Below are positions 40,747 to 48,594 of a stretch of 64,000 nt of DNA, piece by piece. The stretch's first letter is position 1; the number at the start of each line of letters is the position of its first letter. Under the pieces are notes generated by a model, which did not search any database, was not told where the DNA came from, and was given only the letters and a program-made list of their open reading frames with translations. The position numbers were made by a program, and so were the translations under genes. The DNA comes from WTFV01 sp965203525 (GTDB lineage Bacteria > Acidobacteriota > Vicinamibacteria > Vicinamibacterales > UBA8438): the NCBI GenBank assembly GCA_965203525.1, contig OZ241898.1, positions 5,270,001 through 5,334,000 of the forward strand. The letters are read 5' to 3'.

Positions 40747-41585
40747 ACCTCGAAACGCGGATTCGGAACCTCTACGCCCAAGCCGCCGAGGCGGACCGCG
40801 AAGAGGCGCGCGCCGCGTTCGCCGAGCTGCGCGCGGCGCTCGCCGCGGGCCGCGTGCGCGCGGCCGAGCCCGACCCGGCGGCGCCGGCCGGCTGGCGCGT
40901 CAACGCGTGGGTCAAGCAGGGCATCCTGGTCGGCTTCCGCCACGGCGACGTCGTGGCGTTCGACTCCCCCAGCGCCGATTCGCCCTGGCTCGACAAGGAC
41001 ACGCTGCCCCTCCGCCCGCTCTCCACGGCGTCGAACGTGCGCCTCGTGCCCGGCGGATCGTCGGTGCGGGACGGCGCGTACCTCGGCCGGGGAGTCATCT
41101 GCATGCCGCCGATGTACGTCAACGTCGGCGCCTGGGTCGGCGACGGCAGCCTGATCGACTCGCACGCGCTGGTCGGATCCTGCGCGCAGGTCGGCAGCGG
41201 CGTGCACGTGAGCGCCGCGGCGCAGATCGGCGGGGTGCTCGAGCCGGTGGGCGCCCTGCCGGTGATCGTCGAGGACGACGCGCTGGTCGGCGGCAACACC
41301 GGCCTCTACGAGGGCGCGGTGGTCAAGCGCCGGGCGGTGATCGGGGCCGGCACGGTGCTGACCGGGTCGACTCCGATCTACGACCTGCCGCGGGGGCGGA
41401 TCATCAGGCCGGCCGCGGGCGAGCCGACGGTGGTGCCGGAAGGCGCGGTCGTCGTGCCCGGCGCGCGCGCCGTCACCAGCGGCGCGGGACCCGGATGGGG
41501 GCTGTCGCTCGCCACGCCGGTCATCGTCAAGTACCGCGACGACCGCACGGACACGCGCACGGAGCTCGAAGCATGGATCCGGTAG
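40743..41585 (+). CDS. dapD: 2,3,4,5-tetrahydropyridine-2,6-dicarboxylate N-succinyltransferase
   Basis: A 280-residue acyltransferase that succinylates tetrahydrodipicolinate in the succinylase branch of lysine synthesis. The N-terminal helical domain is followed by GWRVNAWVKQGILVGFRHGD and then a left-handed beta helix of hexapeptide repeats (GGSSVRDGAYLGRGVICMPP, VNVGAWVGDGSLIDSHALVG, CAQVGSGVHVSAAAQIGGVL), ending with the C-terminal cap VVPEGAVVVPGARAV. ATG at 40743 overlaps the dapA stop. The last codons (CGCACGGAGCTCGAAGCATG) lie in a 27-bp repeat that recurs before the dapE-like gene, and the next start codon (41573) lies inside the dapD end. Confidence 0.94.
   Translation: MNLETRIRNLYAQAAEADREEARAAFAELRAALAAGRVRAAEPDPAAPAGWRVNAWVKQGILVGFRHGDVVAFDSPSADSPWLDKDTLPLRPLSTASNVRLVPGGSSVRDGAYLGRGVICMPPMYVNVGAWVGDGSLIDSHALVGSCAQVGSGVHVSAAAQIGGVLEPVGALPVIVEDDALVGGNTGLYEGAVVKRRAVIGAGTVLTGSTPIYDLPRGRIIRPAAGEPTVVPEGAVVVPGARAVTSGAGPGWGLSLATPVIVKYRDDRTDTRTELEAWIR
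41556..41582 (+). repeat. 27-bp direct repeat flanking the uma2 gene, copy 1
   Basis: CGCACGGAGCTCGAAGCATG followed by GATCCGG at 41556-41582 matches 42261-42287 with one mismatch. Both copies include a GGAG ribosome site and ATGGATCCGG. The first ATG starts the Uma2 gene and the second starts the M20 gene. Confidence 0.92.
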
Positions 41586-42166
41586 CCGCGCGGATGGCGC
41601 GCCGGGGCGGGTCCGCCGCGCCCGCGCGGCGGGCGACCTATCAGGACGTGCTCGACGCGCCGGCGCACCGAGTGGCCGAGATCGTCGACGGGACGCTCCA
41701 CACCCACCCGCGGCCGGCCGCACCGCACGCGCTCGCGAGCTCGTCCCTGGGGGCCGACCTCGCGAATCCCTTCCAGTTCGGCCGCGGCGGACCGGGCGGG
41801 TGGTGGATCATCTCCGAGCCGGAGCTGCATTTCGGCGAGGACGTCCTGGTGCCCGATCTGGCGGGCTGGCGCCGCGAGCGCATGCCGGACTATCCCGACG
41901 CGGCGTACTTCACGCTGGCGCCGGACTGGGTGTGCGAAGTGCTCTCGCCCTCGACCCGCAAGCTCGACCTGCACGGCAAGCGCCCGGTCTACGCGCGGGA
42001 GGGAGTGGCGCATCTGTGGCTCGTCGACCCGCTGGACCGCACCCTGGAAGCGTTCGAGCTGCGCGCGGGGGCGTGGGCGCCGGTTGCGACGGCCAGGGAC
42101 GACGACCCGGTCGCCGTGCGCCCCTTCGCGGCGGTCACCTTCAGCCTCGCCGATCTGTGGCCCTGA
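41573..42166 (+). CDS. Uma2-family PD-(D/E)XK endonuclease-like protein
   Basis: A 197-residue member of the Uma2 (DUF820) family, which has a PD-(D/E)XK nuclease-like fold and no established function. The typical order is present: ATYQDVLDAPAHRVAEIVDG, GWWIISEPELHFGEDVLVPD followed by LAGWRRERMP (the catalytic-type E...D), DWVCEVLSPSTRKLDLHGKR (E-x-L-S-P-S-T with Lys) and VAHLWLVDPLDRTLEAFEL. ATG at 41573 overlaps the dapD stop by 13 bases. It is unrelated to lysine synthesis, yet it sits inside the dap operon between two copies of a 27-bp start-site repeat, so it looks like an inserted cassette. Confidence 0.9.
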   Translation: MDPVAARMARRGGSAAPARRATYQDVLDAPAHRVAEIVDGTLHTHPRPAAPHALASSSLGADLANPFQFGRGGPGGWWIISEPELHFGEDVLVPDLAGWRRERMPDYPDAAYFTLAPDWVCEVLSPSTRKLDLHGKRPVYAREGVAHLWLVDPLDRTLEAFELRAGAWAPVATARDDDPVAVRPFAAVTFSLADLWP

Positions 42167-42260
42167 CGCCCGGAACGGCTTCCGGACGTTCTCCCGGCCT
42201 CGCCGCCCGCGGCAGGCCGCCGCGCCGCCGACGCCGTGTATGATGCCGCTTTCCGCAACC

Positions 42261-42287
42261 CGCACGGAGATCGAAGCATGGATCCGG
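42261..42287 (+). repeat. 27-bp direct repeat flanking the uma2 gene, copy 2
   Basis: Second copy of the repeat at 41556. Read in the dapD frame it would again give TRTEIEAWIR, so it is a displaced copy of the dapD 3' end that now supplies the ribosome site and start codon of the M20 gene. Confidence 0.92.
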
Positions 42288-43288
42288 CCGCCGCCCCGCT
42301 CGTCGACCTCGCCCGCAACCTCATCGACATCGACTCGACCAGCGGCAGAGAAGCCGCGGCGACGGCCTGGCTCGCGCGCTGCCTGCGCGAGCGGGGCTAC
42401 CAGGTCACCGAGCAGCCGGTGGCCGGCGACCGGGTCAACGTCGTCGCCACGGTCGGCGCGGCGGAGCCCGAGGTCGTCTATTCGACGCACGTCGACTGCG
42501 TGCCGCCCTTCTTTCCGAGCCGGATCGAGGGCGACACCCTGTACGGCCGGGGCGCCTGCGACGCCAAGGGGATCCTGGCGGCCGAGATCATGGCGCTCGA
42601 CCGGCTCCGCGACGCCGGCGAGACGCGCGCCGGCCTGCTCGTCGTGGTGGGCGAGGAGGACGGCAGCCCCGGGGCCCGCGCCGCCAACCGGCTCTCGAAC
42701 CGCTGCCGCTACCTGATCAACGGCGAGCCGACCGACAACCGCCTCGGCGCGGCCACCAAGGGCGCCTACCGGGTGCGCCTGTCGGCCACCGGCCGCGCGG
42801 TCCACTCCGCGTACCCGGAGCTCGGCGACTCGGCGATCGAGAAGCTCCTCGACGCCCTGGTCGCCCTGCGCGGCGTCGAGCTGCCGGTCGATCCGCTGCT
42901 CGGCGCCACCACCTACACGATCGGCGTGCTCTCGGGCGGCGTCGCCCCCAACGTGGTGCCGCCGGCCGCCGAGGCCGACGTCAACTTCCGCATCGTCGAG
43001 CCGGCCGCGCGCGTGCGCGAGCGGCTCGAAGCAGCGCTGCCCGGTTCGGTGGCGATCGACGACGTGATGATCGTCCCCCCGGTCAGGACGACCACCGTGC
43101 CGGGGTTCGAGACGGCGCCCTTCTCGTTCACCACCGACATCCCGTTCCTGACGGCGTGGGGCAAGCCGCTGCTGGTCGGCCCCGGCTCCATCCACGCGGC
43201 CCATACGGCGGACGAGCACGTGCGGATCGACGAGCTGGTGCGCGCGGTCGATCTCTACGAGCGGCTGGCGGGGAAGTTGCTGGCCTGA
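42278..43288 (+). CDS. M20-family deacylase, DapE/ArgE-like
   Basis: A 336-residue metallopeptidase/deacylase of family M20. Metal ligands and catalytic residues are in VVYSTHVDCVPPFF (His), GRGACDAKGILAAE (bridging Asp), VVVGEEDGSPGARA (general base Glu plus ligand), YLINGEPTDNRLG and the C-terminal PGSIHAAHTADEHV (His). The dimerisation lid is present (RAVHSAYPELGDSAIEKLLD). Position at the end of the dap operon supports N-succinyl-diaminopimelate desuccinylase (DapE) activity, although ArgE- or LysK-like deacylation cannot be excluded. ATG at 42278 lies in the 27-bp repeat shared with the uma2 start. Confidence 0.88.
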   Translation: MDPAAAPLVDLARNLIDIDSTSGREAAATAWLARCLRERGYQVTEQPVAGDRVNVVATVGAAEPEVVYSTHVDCVPPFFPSRIEGDTLYGRGACDAKGILAAEIMALDRLRDAGETRAGLLVVVGEEDGSPGARAANRLSNRCRYLINGEPTDNRLGAATKGAYRVRLSATGRAVHSAYPELGDSAIEKLLDALVALRGVELPVDPLLGATTYTIGVLSGGVAPNVVPPAAEADVNFRIVEPAARVRERLEAALPGSVAIDDVMIVPPVRTTTVPGFETAPFSFTTDIPFLTAWGKPLLVGPGSIHAAHTADEHVRIDELVRAVDLYERLAGKLLA

Positions 43289-43333
43289 CCGCGGATGCGG
43301 CCGGCGGCCGGATTCCGGCCGGTTGCCCGCCGA

Positions 43334-44404
43334 CTACGGATTGTCGTCGTTCCCCCCGCGGGGACGCTGCGCGGGCGTCAAGCGCGCCAGTTGGTCCAGG
43401 AAGCGCGCGACGCTCCTTATCGTGCGGCGTTGGTCGTCATCGATCCCGTCGGGATTGAAGTGCATGATCTCGTTGCGTGTTTTCCGCACGGAATCCAGAT
43501 TCCGGATGAACTCCCCGCGATCGATGCCCAACCCCAACTGCTTCCAGTTGTCCTCGTCCCCCAAGAGATGCTGGTAGCCGCCGAACATCAGATCGGCGGC
43601 TCCTTCGACGGGCTTCTTGCCGCCGGCCGCCTTCCGCAACTGATCGAGCGTGAACGTGCCGTGTATGAGGTTTCGCAAGTGGCCCTCGATCTCGCCGATG
43701 AACAAGAACGGCTCGGCGAGCTCGAGGAAGAGTCGCAAGAGGTCCGTCGCGGTCACGATTCCGGCGATGGTCTTGTCTCTGGCCCGCACCAGCACGTAGC
43801 CGTGCTCCGAAACCTCGCGTATGGCGTCGAAGAGCCGCGTGTCGCTGGGAATCACTTGCGCCGGCTCCATGCAGTCCTTGACGTGCGTGCTTTTCCGCCC
43901 AAGCGCCGCGCGGGCGCCGATGGACTTCCACGTGACGATCCCCGACACGTCGCGCTTGTCCCTCATCACGGGAAGCCGCGAATAGTCGTTCATCTGCATC
44001 ACCGTGGTCGCTTCGATCAGGAGGCTCTCCGGCTTGACGCTCTTCGGCTCCCTGTTCGCGGCTTCGAGCTGCCCGACCCGGTGCGTGGGATCGGGGGCGT
44101 GCGGCATGCCGGAAGCGCCGGAGGCGTCCGCATCGGGTTCGATGGCGATCCGGGAGCCGAGCCAGGCGATCGTGAAATCCTGGTCCGTGCGAAGCTTGAA
44201 CTTCTCCATCCCGTTGCGGATGTGGTTGTTGATCCACTCTCCCCGTTTCTGATAGCCGAACTGGTGCAGCAGTTGCCGTACGGTCAGCCGCTCCGGTTCG
44301 GGCGCCGCGCCCTTGGCGACGTCCTTGTGCATCTTGTCGGCGACGCTCTCGAGCCACCGGTAGCCTTCGTCCATGTCCAGGTTCTCCCGCTGTCCACCCG
44401 CCAT
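43334..44404 (-). CDS. CBS-pair protein with C-terminal HEPN ribonuclease-like domain
   Basis: A 356-residue soluble protein. The N-terminal region (MDEGYRWLESVADKMHKDVA, LLHQFGYQKRGEWINNHIRN) resembles a restriction- or RNA-associated helical domain. Two CBS motifs follow: VMQMNDYSRLPVMRDKRDVS with GIVTWKSIGA, and VSEHGYVLVRARDKTIAGIV with TATDLL; CBS pairs sense adenine nucleotides. The C-terminal 120 residues contain RKTRNEIMHFNPDGID with RNEIMH, an exact R-N-x3-H motif of HEPN ribonucleases, in a Swt1/Apea-like context. It may be a nucleotide-gated RNase with a defence or stress role; no partner gene is evident. ATG at 44404 is the best start. Confidence 0.72.
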   Translation of the reverse strand: MAGGQRENLDMDEGYRWLESVADKMHKDVAKGAAPEPERLTVRQLLHQFGYQKRGEWINNHIRNGMEKFKLRTDQDFTIAWLGSRIAIEPDADASGASGMPHAPDPTHRVGQLEAANREPKSVKPESLLIEATTVMQMNDYSRLPVMRDKRDVSGIVTWKSIGARAALGRKSTHVKDCMEPAQVIPSDTRLFDAIREVSEHGYVLVRARDKTIAGIVTATDLLRLFLELAEPFLFIGEIEGHLRNLIHGTFTLDQLRKAAGGKKPVEGAADLMFGGYQHLLGDEDNWKQLGLGIDRGEFIRNLDSVRKTRNEIMHFNPDGIDDDQRRTIRSVARFLDQLARLTPAQRPRGGNDDNP

Positions 44405-44572
44405 CGCGTGGCAAGGATACCGCATCGGAGGGAAGACCGCAGACGTCGTCACCGGCGCGGCGGCGCCAGCGCGGCGCGGAAGCCGATGGAGGGCCGGCGG
44501 GCGCCGGGGGCGGGACGCTGCCGGCCGGGGCGGCGGCTCCACCGCAGGGGGAGGGGGCCGCAGCCCGACGGG

Positions 44573-44718
44573 CGCTCTACCGCCGCGTCACCGCAGATGA
44601 AGAACTGCGAGCCGCCGCTGCCCGGCTGTCCGGGCGCCAGCGCGCTCCGCACGTGGCGGGCGTCGCTGCACTCGGCGTCGACCAAGCCGAGACCGCCCCG
44701 GCCGTATTCCGCCGGTCC
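44573..44718 (-). pseudogene. peptidyl-prolyl isomerase gene fragment A
   Basis: CTACCGCCGCGTCAC at 44577 equals the 3' end of the double-cyclophilin gene at 47370. It is joined directly to a block (44598-44718) that matches 48058-48186 of the same gene with small differences, including the code for GSGGSQFFIC. So it is an internally deleted copy. The next part of the gene reappears at 46383-46440. Positions 44405-44572 of this 489-bp gap show nothing recognisable. Confidence 0.8.
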
Positions 44719-44790
44719 GGGCCGGGCCGGTCGAAGTTGACGTAAGTGCGGGTTTTATCGGACGCGGGCGCGGCCGGTTTCGAGAGGCCG

Positions 44791-44820
44791 CGGCGCCCCG
44801 GAGCGGGCCGCGGGGCGCCG
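44791..44820. other. perfect 10-bp hairpin
   Basis: CGGCGCCCCG, a 10-base loop and CGGGGCGCCG can form a strong stem about 75 bp downstream of the stop codon at 44894. There is no U tract, so its role as a terminator is uncertain. Confidence 0.4.
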
Positions 44821-44893
44821 AGCCGGGCGCCCGCTGGCGGAAGACTTCGCCGGCGACGGGGCGCGCCGTCGAACCGCTCGCCACGGCGCACCG

Positions 44894-45496
44894 TCAATAT
44901 TCCCCGCAACGCCGATCCTCGTAGTGCGCGCACCATCCGGTAATGCCGTCCGGGACTGTGAAAAACACGTCCTTACTCCCGCCCCTTGTAGATGCGTGCC
45001 CGTGGCCGTAGGCGTCGTTATAAGGGTCGACGACGACAGCAACGGCAACATCCGAAGGCGTTACGACTCCTTCGAGAACGATCAAGACGGAAACTTCCGT
45101 CCGTCCGTTCGCCGGAACGACGAATGACGGCATTGAATCGCGCCCTACAACCGTCGCGCGCGGGTTGAAATTATTGGCAGGCGAAGGGTCGGGCGCATCC
45201 TGCAACGCCAGAACGTCAATCGGCCCGCGTTGCTCTATCTCCGAACCATCCACGCGCAGCCCGCCCATGACGCGGACGGCGACTCGGCAGCGGTTCGATA
45301 CCAGGAACCGCGCCCGAACCCGGTCGGCGCCCGCGGGTTCGAGAATGTCAGTCTGGAAGAGCCTAAACACGTCCGGGTTGTTGCTCAGATGCAGACACGC
45401 GGCCGCGGCCGCGTTCGCAGGCGAACGCAACGTTTGCGCCGCCGCACCGATCGCCACGAACACGAACACGAACACGACGGTTGCAACGTTTCTCAT
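44894..45496 (-). CDS. exported protein of unknown function
   Basis: A 200-residue protein with a short, clear signal peptide (MRNVATVVFVFVFVAIGAAA, cleavage before QTLRSP). The mature part has ACLHLSNNPDVFRLFQTDIL, RVRARFLVSNRCRVAVRVMG, FVVPANGRTEVSVLIVLEGV and a Cys-containing end (ITGWCAHYEDRRCGEY); it looks like a strand-rich extracytoplasmic domain with two possible disulphides. The family is not recognised. ATG at 45496 is chosen because AAGGGAGAATCC lies just upstream and the signal begins there. The gene sits between separated fragments of a cyclophilin pseudogene, in a region of lower coding density, and has a slightly more varied codon use than its neighbours. Confidence 0.68.
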   Translation of the reverse strand: MRNVATVVFVFVFVAIGAAAQTLRSPANAAAAACLHLSNNPDVFRLFQTDILEPAGADRVRARFLVSNRCRVAVRVMGGLRVDGSEIEQRGPIDVLALQDAPDPSPANNFNPRATVVGRDSMPSFVVPANGRTEVSVLIVLEGVVTPSDVAVAVVVDPYNDAYGHGHASTRGGSKDVFFTVPDGITGWCAHYEDRRCGEY

Positions 45497-45560
45497 GATG
45501 GATTCTCCCTTGTCTTGCGCCCGCCGGGGCGCCTTGTCCTTTCCGGGTTTCCGCCGCATC

Positions 45561-45590
45561 GTATCGGGGCGCGCGTGTCAGATCCTGTCA
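45561..45590. repeat. 30-bp direct repeat, copy 1
   Basis: GTATCGGGGCGCGCGTGTCA followed by GATCCTGTCA at 45561-45590 matches 46191-46219, 630 bp away; the last 20 bases are identical. Each copy contains TGTCA twice. Confidence 0.85.
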
Positions 45591-45755
45591 CCGCCGCGTA
45601 AGAATCGACGGCAACCGCCCGCCCATCGTGCGGACCGTCCGCTCGCGTTCGGCCCGCTCGCCGTCCGCGCGCGCCGCCGCAACCGCCCGCTCAAGGCGCC
45701 GGTTCGCATGCTCAAGTTCGCGGTTCCGCTCGCGCAACCGTTCCAGTTCGCGCAC
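45588..45755 (-). CDS. possible 55-residue coiled-coil ORF
   Basis: From GTG at 45755 the minus strand encodes RELERLRERNRELEHANRRL followed by ERAVAAARADGERAERERTV and RTMGGRLPSILTRR. The Leu spacing gives clear heptads, which a random frame would not. There is no strong ribosome site, so this may be the end of a decayed gene. The remaining part of the 45497-46589 gap (45760-46190) has long open frames without recognisable domains. Confidence 0.35.
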   Translation of the reverse strand: MRELERLRERNRELEHANRRLERAVAAARADGERAERERTVRTMGGRLPSILTRR

Positions 45756-46190
45756 GATGCCGGCCCGCGCGCGCCACGCCGATACCCGCCCACGGGGCGC
45801 CGGGCGCCGTCCGCGCCGGCGCCGGGGCCGCGGCCGGCCCGGACGACGTCGACGGCCGACCTGGTAATGGCGGCGCCGGGGCGCCTACCAGTCGCAACGC
45901 GGCCCGACCCTGCGCGCCAAGCGCCCGCCGCCCCGATTGTCCAATCTTGCGCATCATCCGGAAGACTCGGGCGGATCAATGGCGTCAAGGCAATCGTGCA
46001 ACGCTTCCCCGGTCGCGCCGTCGCCGTCCGTTTCCGCCGCATCGATGCAACCTGCAAGCATCCCTTGATCATGGCGCGCACCAGCGAGAGCTTCGGCGCG
46101 CCCGTCGCCGCACGAATCCGGTTGTCCACTTTCCGCACCCCGCTCATGGCGCTACCCTGCGTCGGCCGCCTTGCCATCGTCCGCGCCATT

Positions 46191-46219
46191 GTATCGGGTG
46201 CGCGTGTCAGATCCTGTCA
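46191..46219. repeat. 30-bp direct repeat, copy 2
   Basis: Second copy of the repeat at 45561. The enclosed 600 bp might be an inserted segment; no inverted ends are evident. Confidence 0.85.
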
Positions 46220-46274
46220 GGCACGCCGTCAAACCGGGGCGCCGGGGGCCGCGGCCGCCATGCAGCCCGGAACG

Positions 46275-46325
46275 CGGCACGGCCGCTTGCCGCGGCGCGC
46301 CTTGCCGCGGCGCGCCTTGCCGGGG
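46275..46325. repeat. 17-bp short tandem repeat
   Basis: CGCGGCGCGCCTTGC is repeated twice in tandem near 46292-46322 within a GC-rich stretch between two degenerate segments. No function is evident. Confidence 0.6.
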
Positions 46326-46382
46326 GCCGCTGGCGCGGCCCGCTCATGGCGCAACCCCGCGGACGATGCGCCGCTGGCGCCG

Positions 46383-46440
46383 CCGCGCGCGCCGGGTCGG
46401 CAGCCAGCGGGCCGCCTCCCTGCACGATGCCAAGGCGTCC
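46383..46440 (-). pseudogene. peptidyl-prolyl isomerase gene fragment B
   Basis: Positions 46384-46437 match 48188-48241 (GCGCCGGGTCGGCAG-CAGCG and following bases) with a few changes. This is exactly the part of the cyclophilin gene that follows fragment A, so a single old copy seems to have been split by about 1.66 kb of other DNA. Confidence 0.78.
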
Positions 46441-46589
46441 AGCCGGAATCCCGCGCACCCCCCGAGGGCCCGCGGCGACCGGCGCAACCCGTCGGTCCGG
46501 TCGATTCCAGCGTCATGAACGGCGGCCCTGCCACAACGGTTCGGGACCCGCAAGTTGATCGACTTCGTCGTGTGGGGTAGGGTGCGTGC

Positions 46590-47219
46590 ATGGCCGCGGC
46601 AGATCGAACGCGCGCCGCCGGGGCGCGGATGCCGGCTTCGCTCGCGCTGCGATTGCAGCCGGCGATCGAGCTGACCCGGGAGCAGTTCTTCCGATTCTGT
46701 CAACTGAATCGCGACGTGCGGATCGAGCGTGACGCGGAGGGAGACATAGCCGTCATGTCGCCGACGGGCGGGGAGACGGGAGCGCGGTGCGGCCGCCTGC
46801 TCGCCGCGGTGCTGCGCTGGGCGGATGACGACGGATCGGGCGTGGCGTTCGATTCTTCGACCGGATTCGAGCTTCCCGACGGCGCGGTGCGATCGCCGGA
46901 CGTGGCATGGGTCCGGCGGGTGCGGCTGGCCCGCATCGCACCGGAGGACCGCCGGGGTTTCCTGCCCCTGTGCCCGGACTTCGTCGTCGAGCTGCTCTCT
47001 CCTTCCGATTCCCGCCCCGCCGTCGAACGGAAGATGGAAGAATACCGGGAGAACGGCGCGCGGCTGGGATGGCTGCTCGATCCGGACCACCGGAGCGTCA
47101 CCATCTATCGCGCCGGCGGCGGCACGGAACGGCGCCACCGGCCCGATTCCGTCACCGGCGAGGAAGTCCTGCCGGGGTTCGTGCTCTCCCTGTCCGCCAT
47201 CTGGGAATCCGCGTTCTGA
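46590..47219 (+). CDS. Uma2-family PD-(D/E)XK endonuclease-like protein
   Basis: A 209-residue Uma2 (DUF820) family protein, of the cyanobacterial-type length. Typical segments are IELTREQFFRFCQLNRDVRI, DIAVMSPTGGETGARCGRLL, FELPDGAVRSPDVAWVRRVR (E...D), LCPDFVVELLSPSDSRPAVE (the V-V-E-L-L-S-P-S-D motif), RKMEEYRENGARLGWLLDPD and RSVTIYRAGGGTERR. These families have a restriction-endonuclease-like fold and are often multicopy and mobile; their function is not established. ATG at 46590 is used, with GGTAGGGTGCGTGC upstream; ATG at 46629 is possible. The gene is followed within 10 bp by an M16 remnant. Confidence 0.92.
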   Translation: MAAADRTRAAGARMPASLALRLQPAIELTREQFFRFCQLNRDVRIERDAEGDIAVMSPTGGETGARCGRLLAAVLRWADDDGSGVAFDSSTGFELPDGAVRSPDVAWVRRVRLARIAPEDRRGFLPLCPDFVVELLSPSDSRPAVERKMEEYRENGARLGWLLDPDHRSVTIYRAGGGTERRHRPDSVTGEEVLPGFVLSLSAIWESAF

Positions 47220-47225
47220 GAAGAC

Positions 47226-47333
47226 GGCCTGCGCCTCATCGTGCGCGAGGACCACAAGGCGCCGATCGTCGCCGTCAACGTCTGGTACGACGTCGGGGCC
47301 GCGGACGAGGCGCCCGGCAAGACCGCCGTCGAC
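47226..47333 (+). pseudogene. remnant of an M16 zinc peptidase gene
   Basis: The plus strand encodes GLRLIVREDHKAPIVAVNVW followed by YDVGAADEAPGKT, the conserved N-terminus of M16 (insulinase-like) peptidases just before the HxxEH zinc site. The frame then departs into unrelated sequence, so only about 36 codons remain and the catalytic site is lost. Confidence 0.82.
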
Positions 47334-47336
47334 GTC

Positions 47337-47369
47337 TTCGGGCCGTCGAAGCGCCCCTCCCCCGGTGAG
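47337..47369 (-). pseudogene. peptidyl-prolyl isomerase gene fragment C
   Basis: GCCGTCGAAGCGCCCCTCCC at 47343 matches 48263-48282 of the cyclophilin gene and lies directly before that gene's own stop codon. It marks a third displaced piece of the same gene. Confidence 0.65.
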
Positions 47370-48500
47370 CTACCGCCGCGTCACCTCGGCGTCGATGATC
47401 TCCACCCGGTCGACCGGGGTCTCCCCCTCGGTCGGCGCCGCCTCGATGCGGGCGATCACGTCGAGCCCGGCCACGACGACCCCGAACACGGTGTAGACGC
47501 CGTCGAGGGCGGGCGCCGGGCCGGTGACGATGAAGAAGGAGGTCGACGCGCTCGCCGGATCGTCGAGCCGCGCCATCGAGACGATGCCGCGCACGTGCGG
47601 CGTGTCGTTGAACTCCGGCTGCAGGTTCCGCACGAACCGCTGCTGGCGGTCGGTGAGCGGCTCGCGGCGGGTCGGCAGGTGGCCGCTCTGGATGACGAAG
47701 CCGGGCACGACGCGGTGGAACGCGATGCCGTCGTAGACGCCGGCCTCGACGAGCCGCAGAAAGTTGCGGACGTGGTTCGGGGCGCGGTCCGGATACATGT
47801 CGACGGCGATGCGCCCGTGGGTGGTGTCGAGCACGGCCCGGAAGGCCGCGAGCTCCGCGTCGGTTTCCGTCGTGAACGGCGGGATCTCGGGTGGCGGCCT
47901 GTCGCGGATGGTCACCCGGCGCACCACGACGCGCTCGGCGGCGCGGCCCTCGGCGTCGACCGGGGTCTCGGAGATGCGGGTGACGACGTCCATGCCGTCG
48001 GCCACCTGGCCCCAGATGGTGTGCCGGCCGTCGAGCCCCGGCTGGTCGACCACGCAGATGAAGAACTGCGATCCGCCGCTGCCCGGCTGGCCGGGCGCCA
48101 GCACGGCCGAGACCGCGCCCCGCACGTGGCGGGCGGCGCTGAACTCGGCGTCGACCAGGCCGAGACCGCCCCGGCCGTATTCCGCCGCGCGCGCCGGGTC
48201 GGCAGTCAGCGGGTCGCCTCCCTGCACGATGCCGTGGCGCACCATGCGGTGGAAGGTGGTGCCGTCGAAGCGCCCCTCCCCGGCGAGCCGCATCACGAGC
48301 CCGACGTGGTTGGGAGCCAGGTCCGGGCGCAGATCGATGGCGATCGTGCCGTGGTCGGTCTCGAAGACCGCCTGCTTGCCGCGCATCTCGTCGAGCGTGA
48401 GCGGGGTGACGAACGGTTCGCCGGCCTGTGCGGCCGGCGCCGGGGCCGCGGCCAGCCAGGCCAGCAGCGTGAGCGCCGCCCCGGACTTCATCTGCGCCAT
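47370..48500 (-). CDS. secreted double-domain peptidyl-prolyl cis-trans isomerase (cyclophilin type)
   Basis: A 376-residue exported foldase with a signal peptide (GAALTLLAWLAAAPAPAAQA). Two cyclophilin domains follow, at about residues 40-200 (VFETDHGTIAIDLRPDLAPN, FDGTTFHRMVRHGIVQGGDP, GSGGSQFFICVVDQPGLDGR) and 215-370 (AVLDTTHGRIAVDMYPDRAP, YDGIAFHRVVPGFVIQSGHL, ASTSFFIVTGPAPALDGVYT, VFGVVVAGLDVIARIE). The catalytic F-H-R is in both, while the second domain has Ser where the first has Gln-Phe. It should catalyse proline isomerisation of exported proteins. ATG at 48500 or 48491 may be the start. Pieces of a second copy lie at 44573, 46383 and 47337. Confidence 0.93.
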   Translation of the reverse strand: MAQMKSGAALTLLAWLAAAPAPAAQAGEPFVTPLTLDEMRGKQAVFETDHGTIAIDLRPDLAPNHVGLVMRLAGEGRFDGTTFHRMVRHGIVQGGDPLTADPARAAEYGRGGLGLVDAEFSAARHVRGAVSAVLAPGQPGSGGSQFFICVVDQPGLDGRHTIWGQVADGMDVVTRISETPVDAEGRAAERVVVRRVTIRDRPPPEIPPFTTETDAELAAFRAVLDTTHGRIAVDMYPDRAPNHVRNFLRLVEAGVYDGIAFHRVVPGFVIQSGHLPTRREPLTDRQQRFVRNLQPEFNDTPHVRGIVSMARLDDPASASTSFFIVTGPAPALDGVYTVFGVVVAGLDVIARIEAAPTEGETPVDRVEIIDAEVTRR

Positions 48501-48594
48501 CTGCGCACCTCGCCCCGATCCGCTCCCTCGCGGCCAGCCTCCGCCGGCCGCCCTGAAGGCCTGCAGTTCGTGCGTTCGGCCGCGCCGCCGGCGG

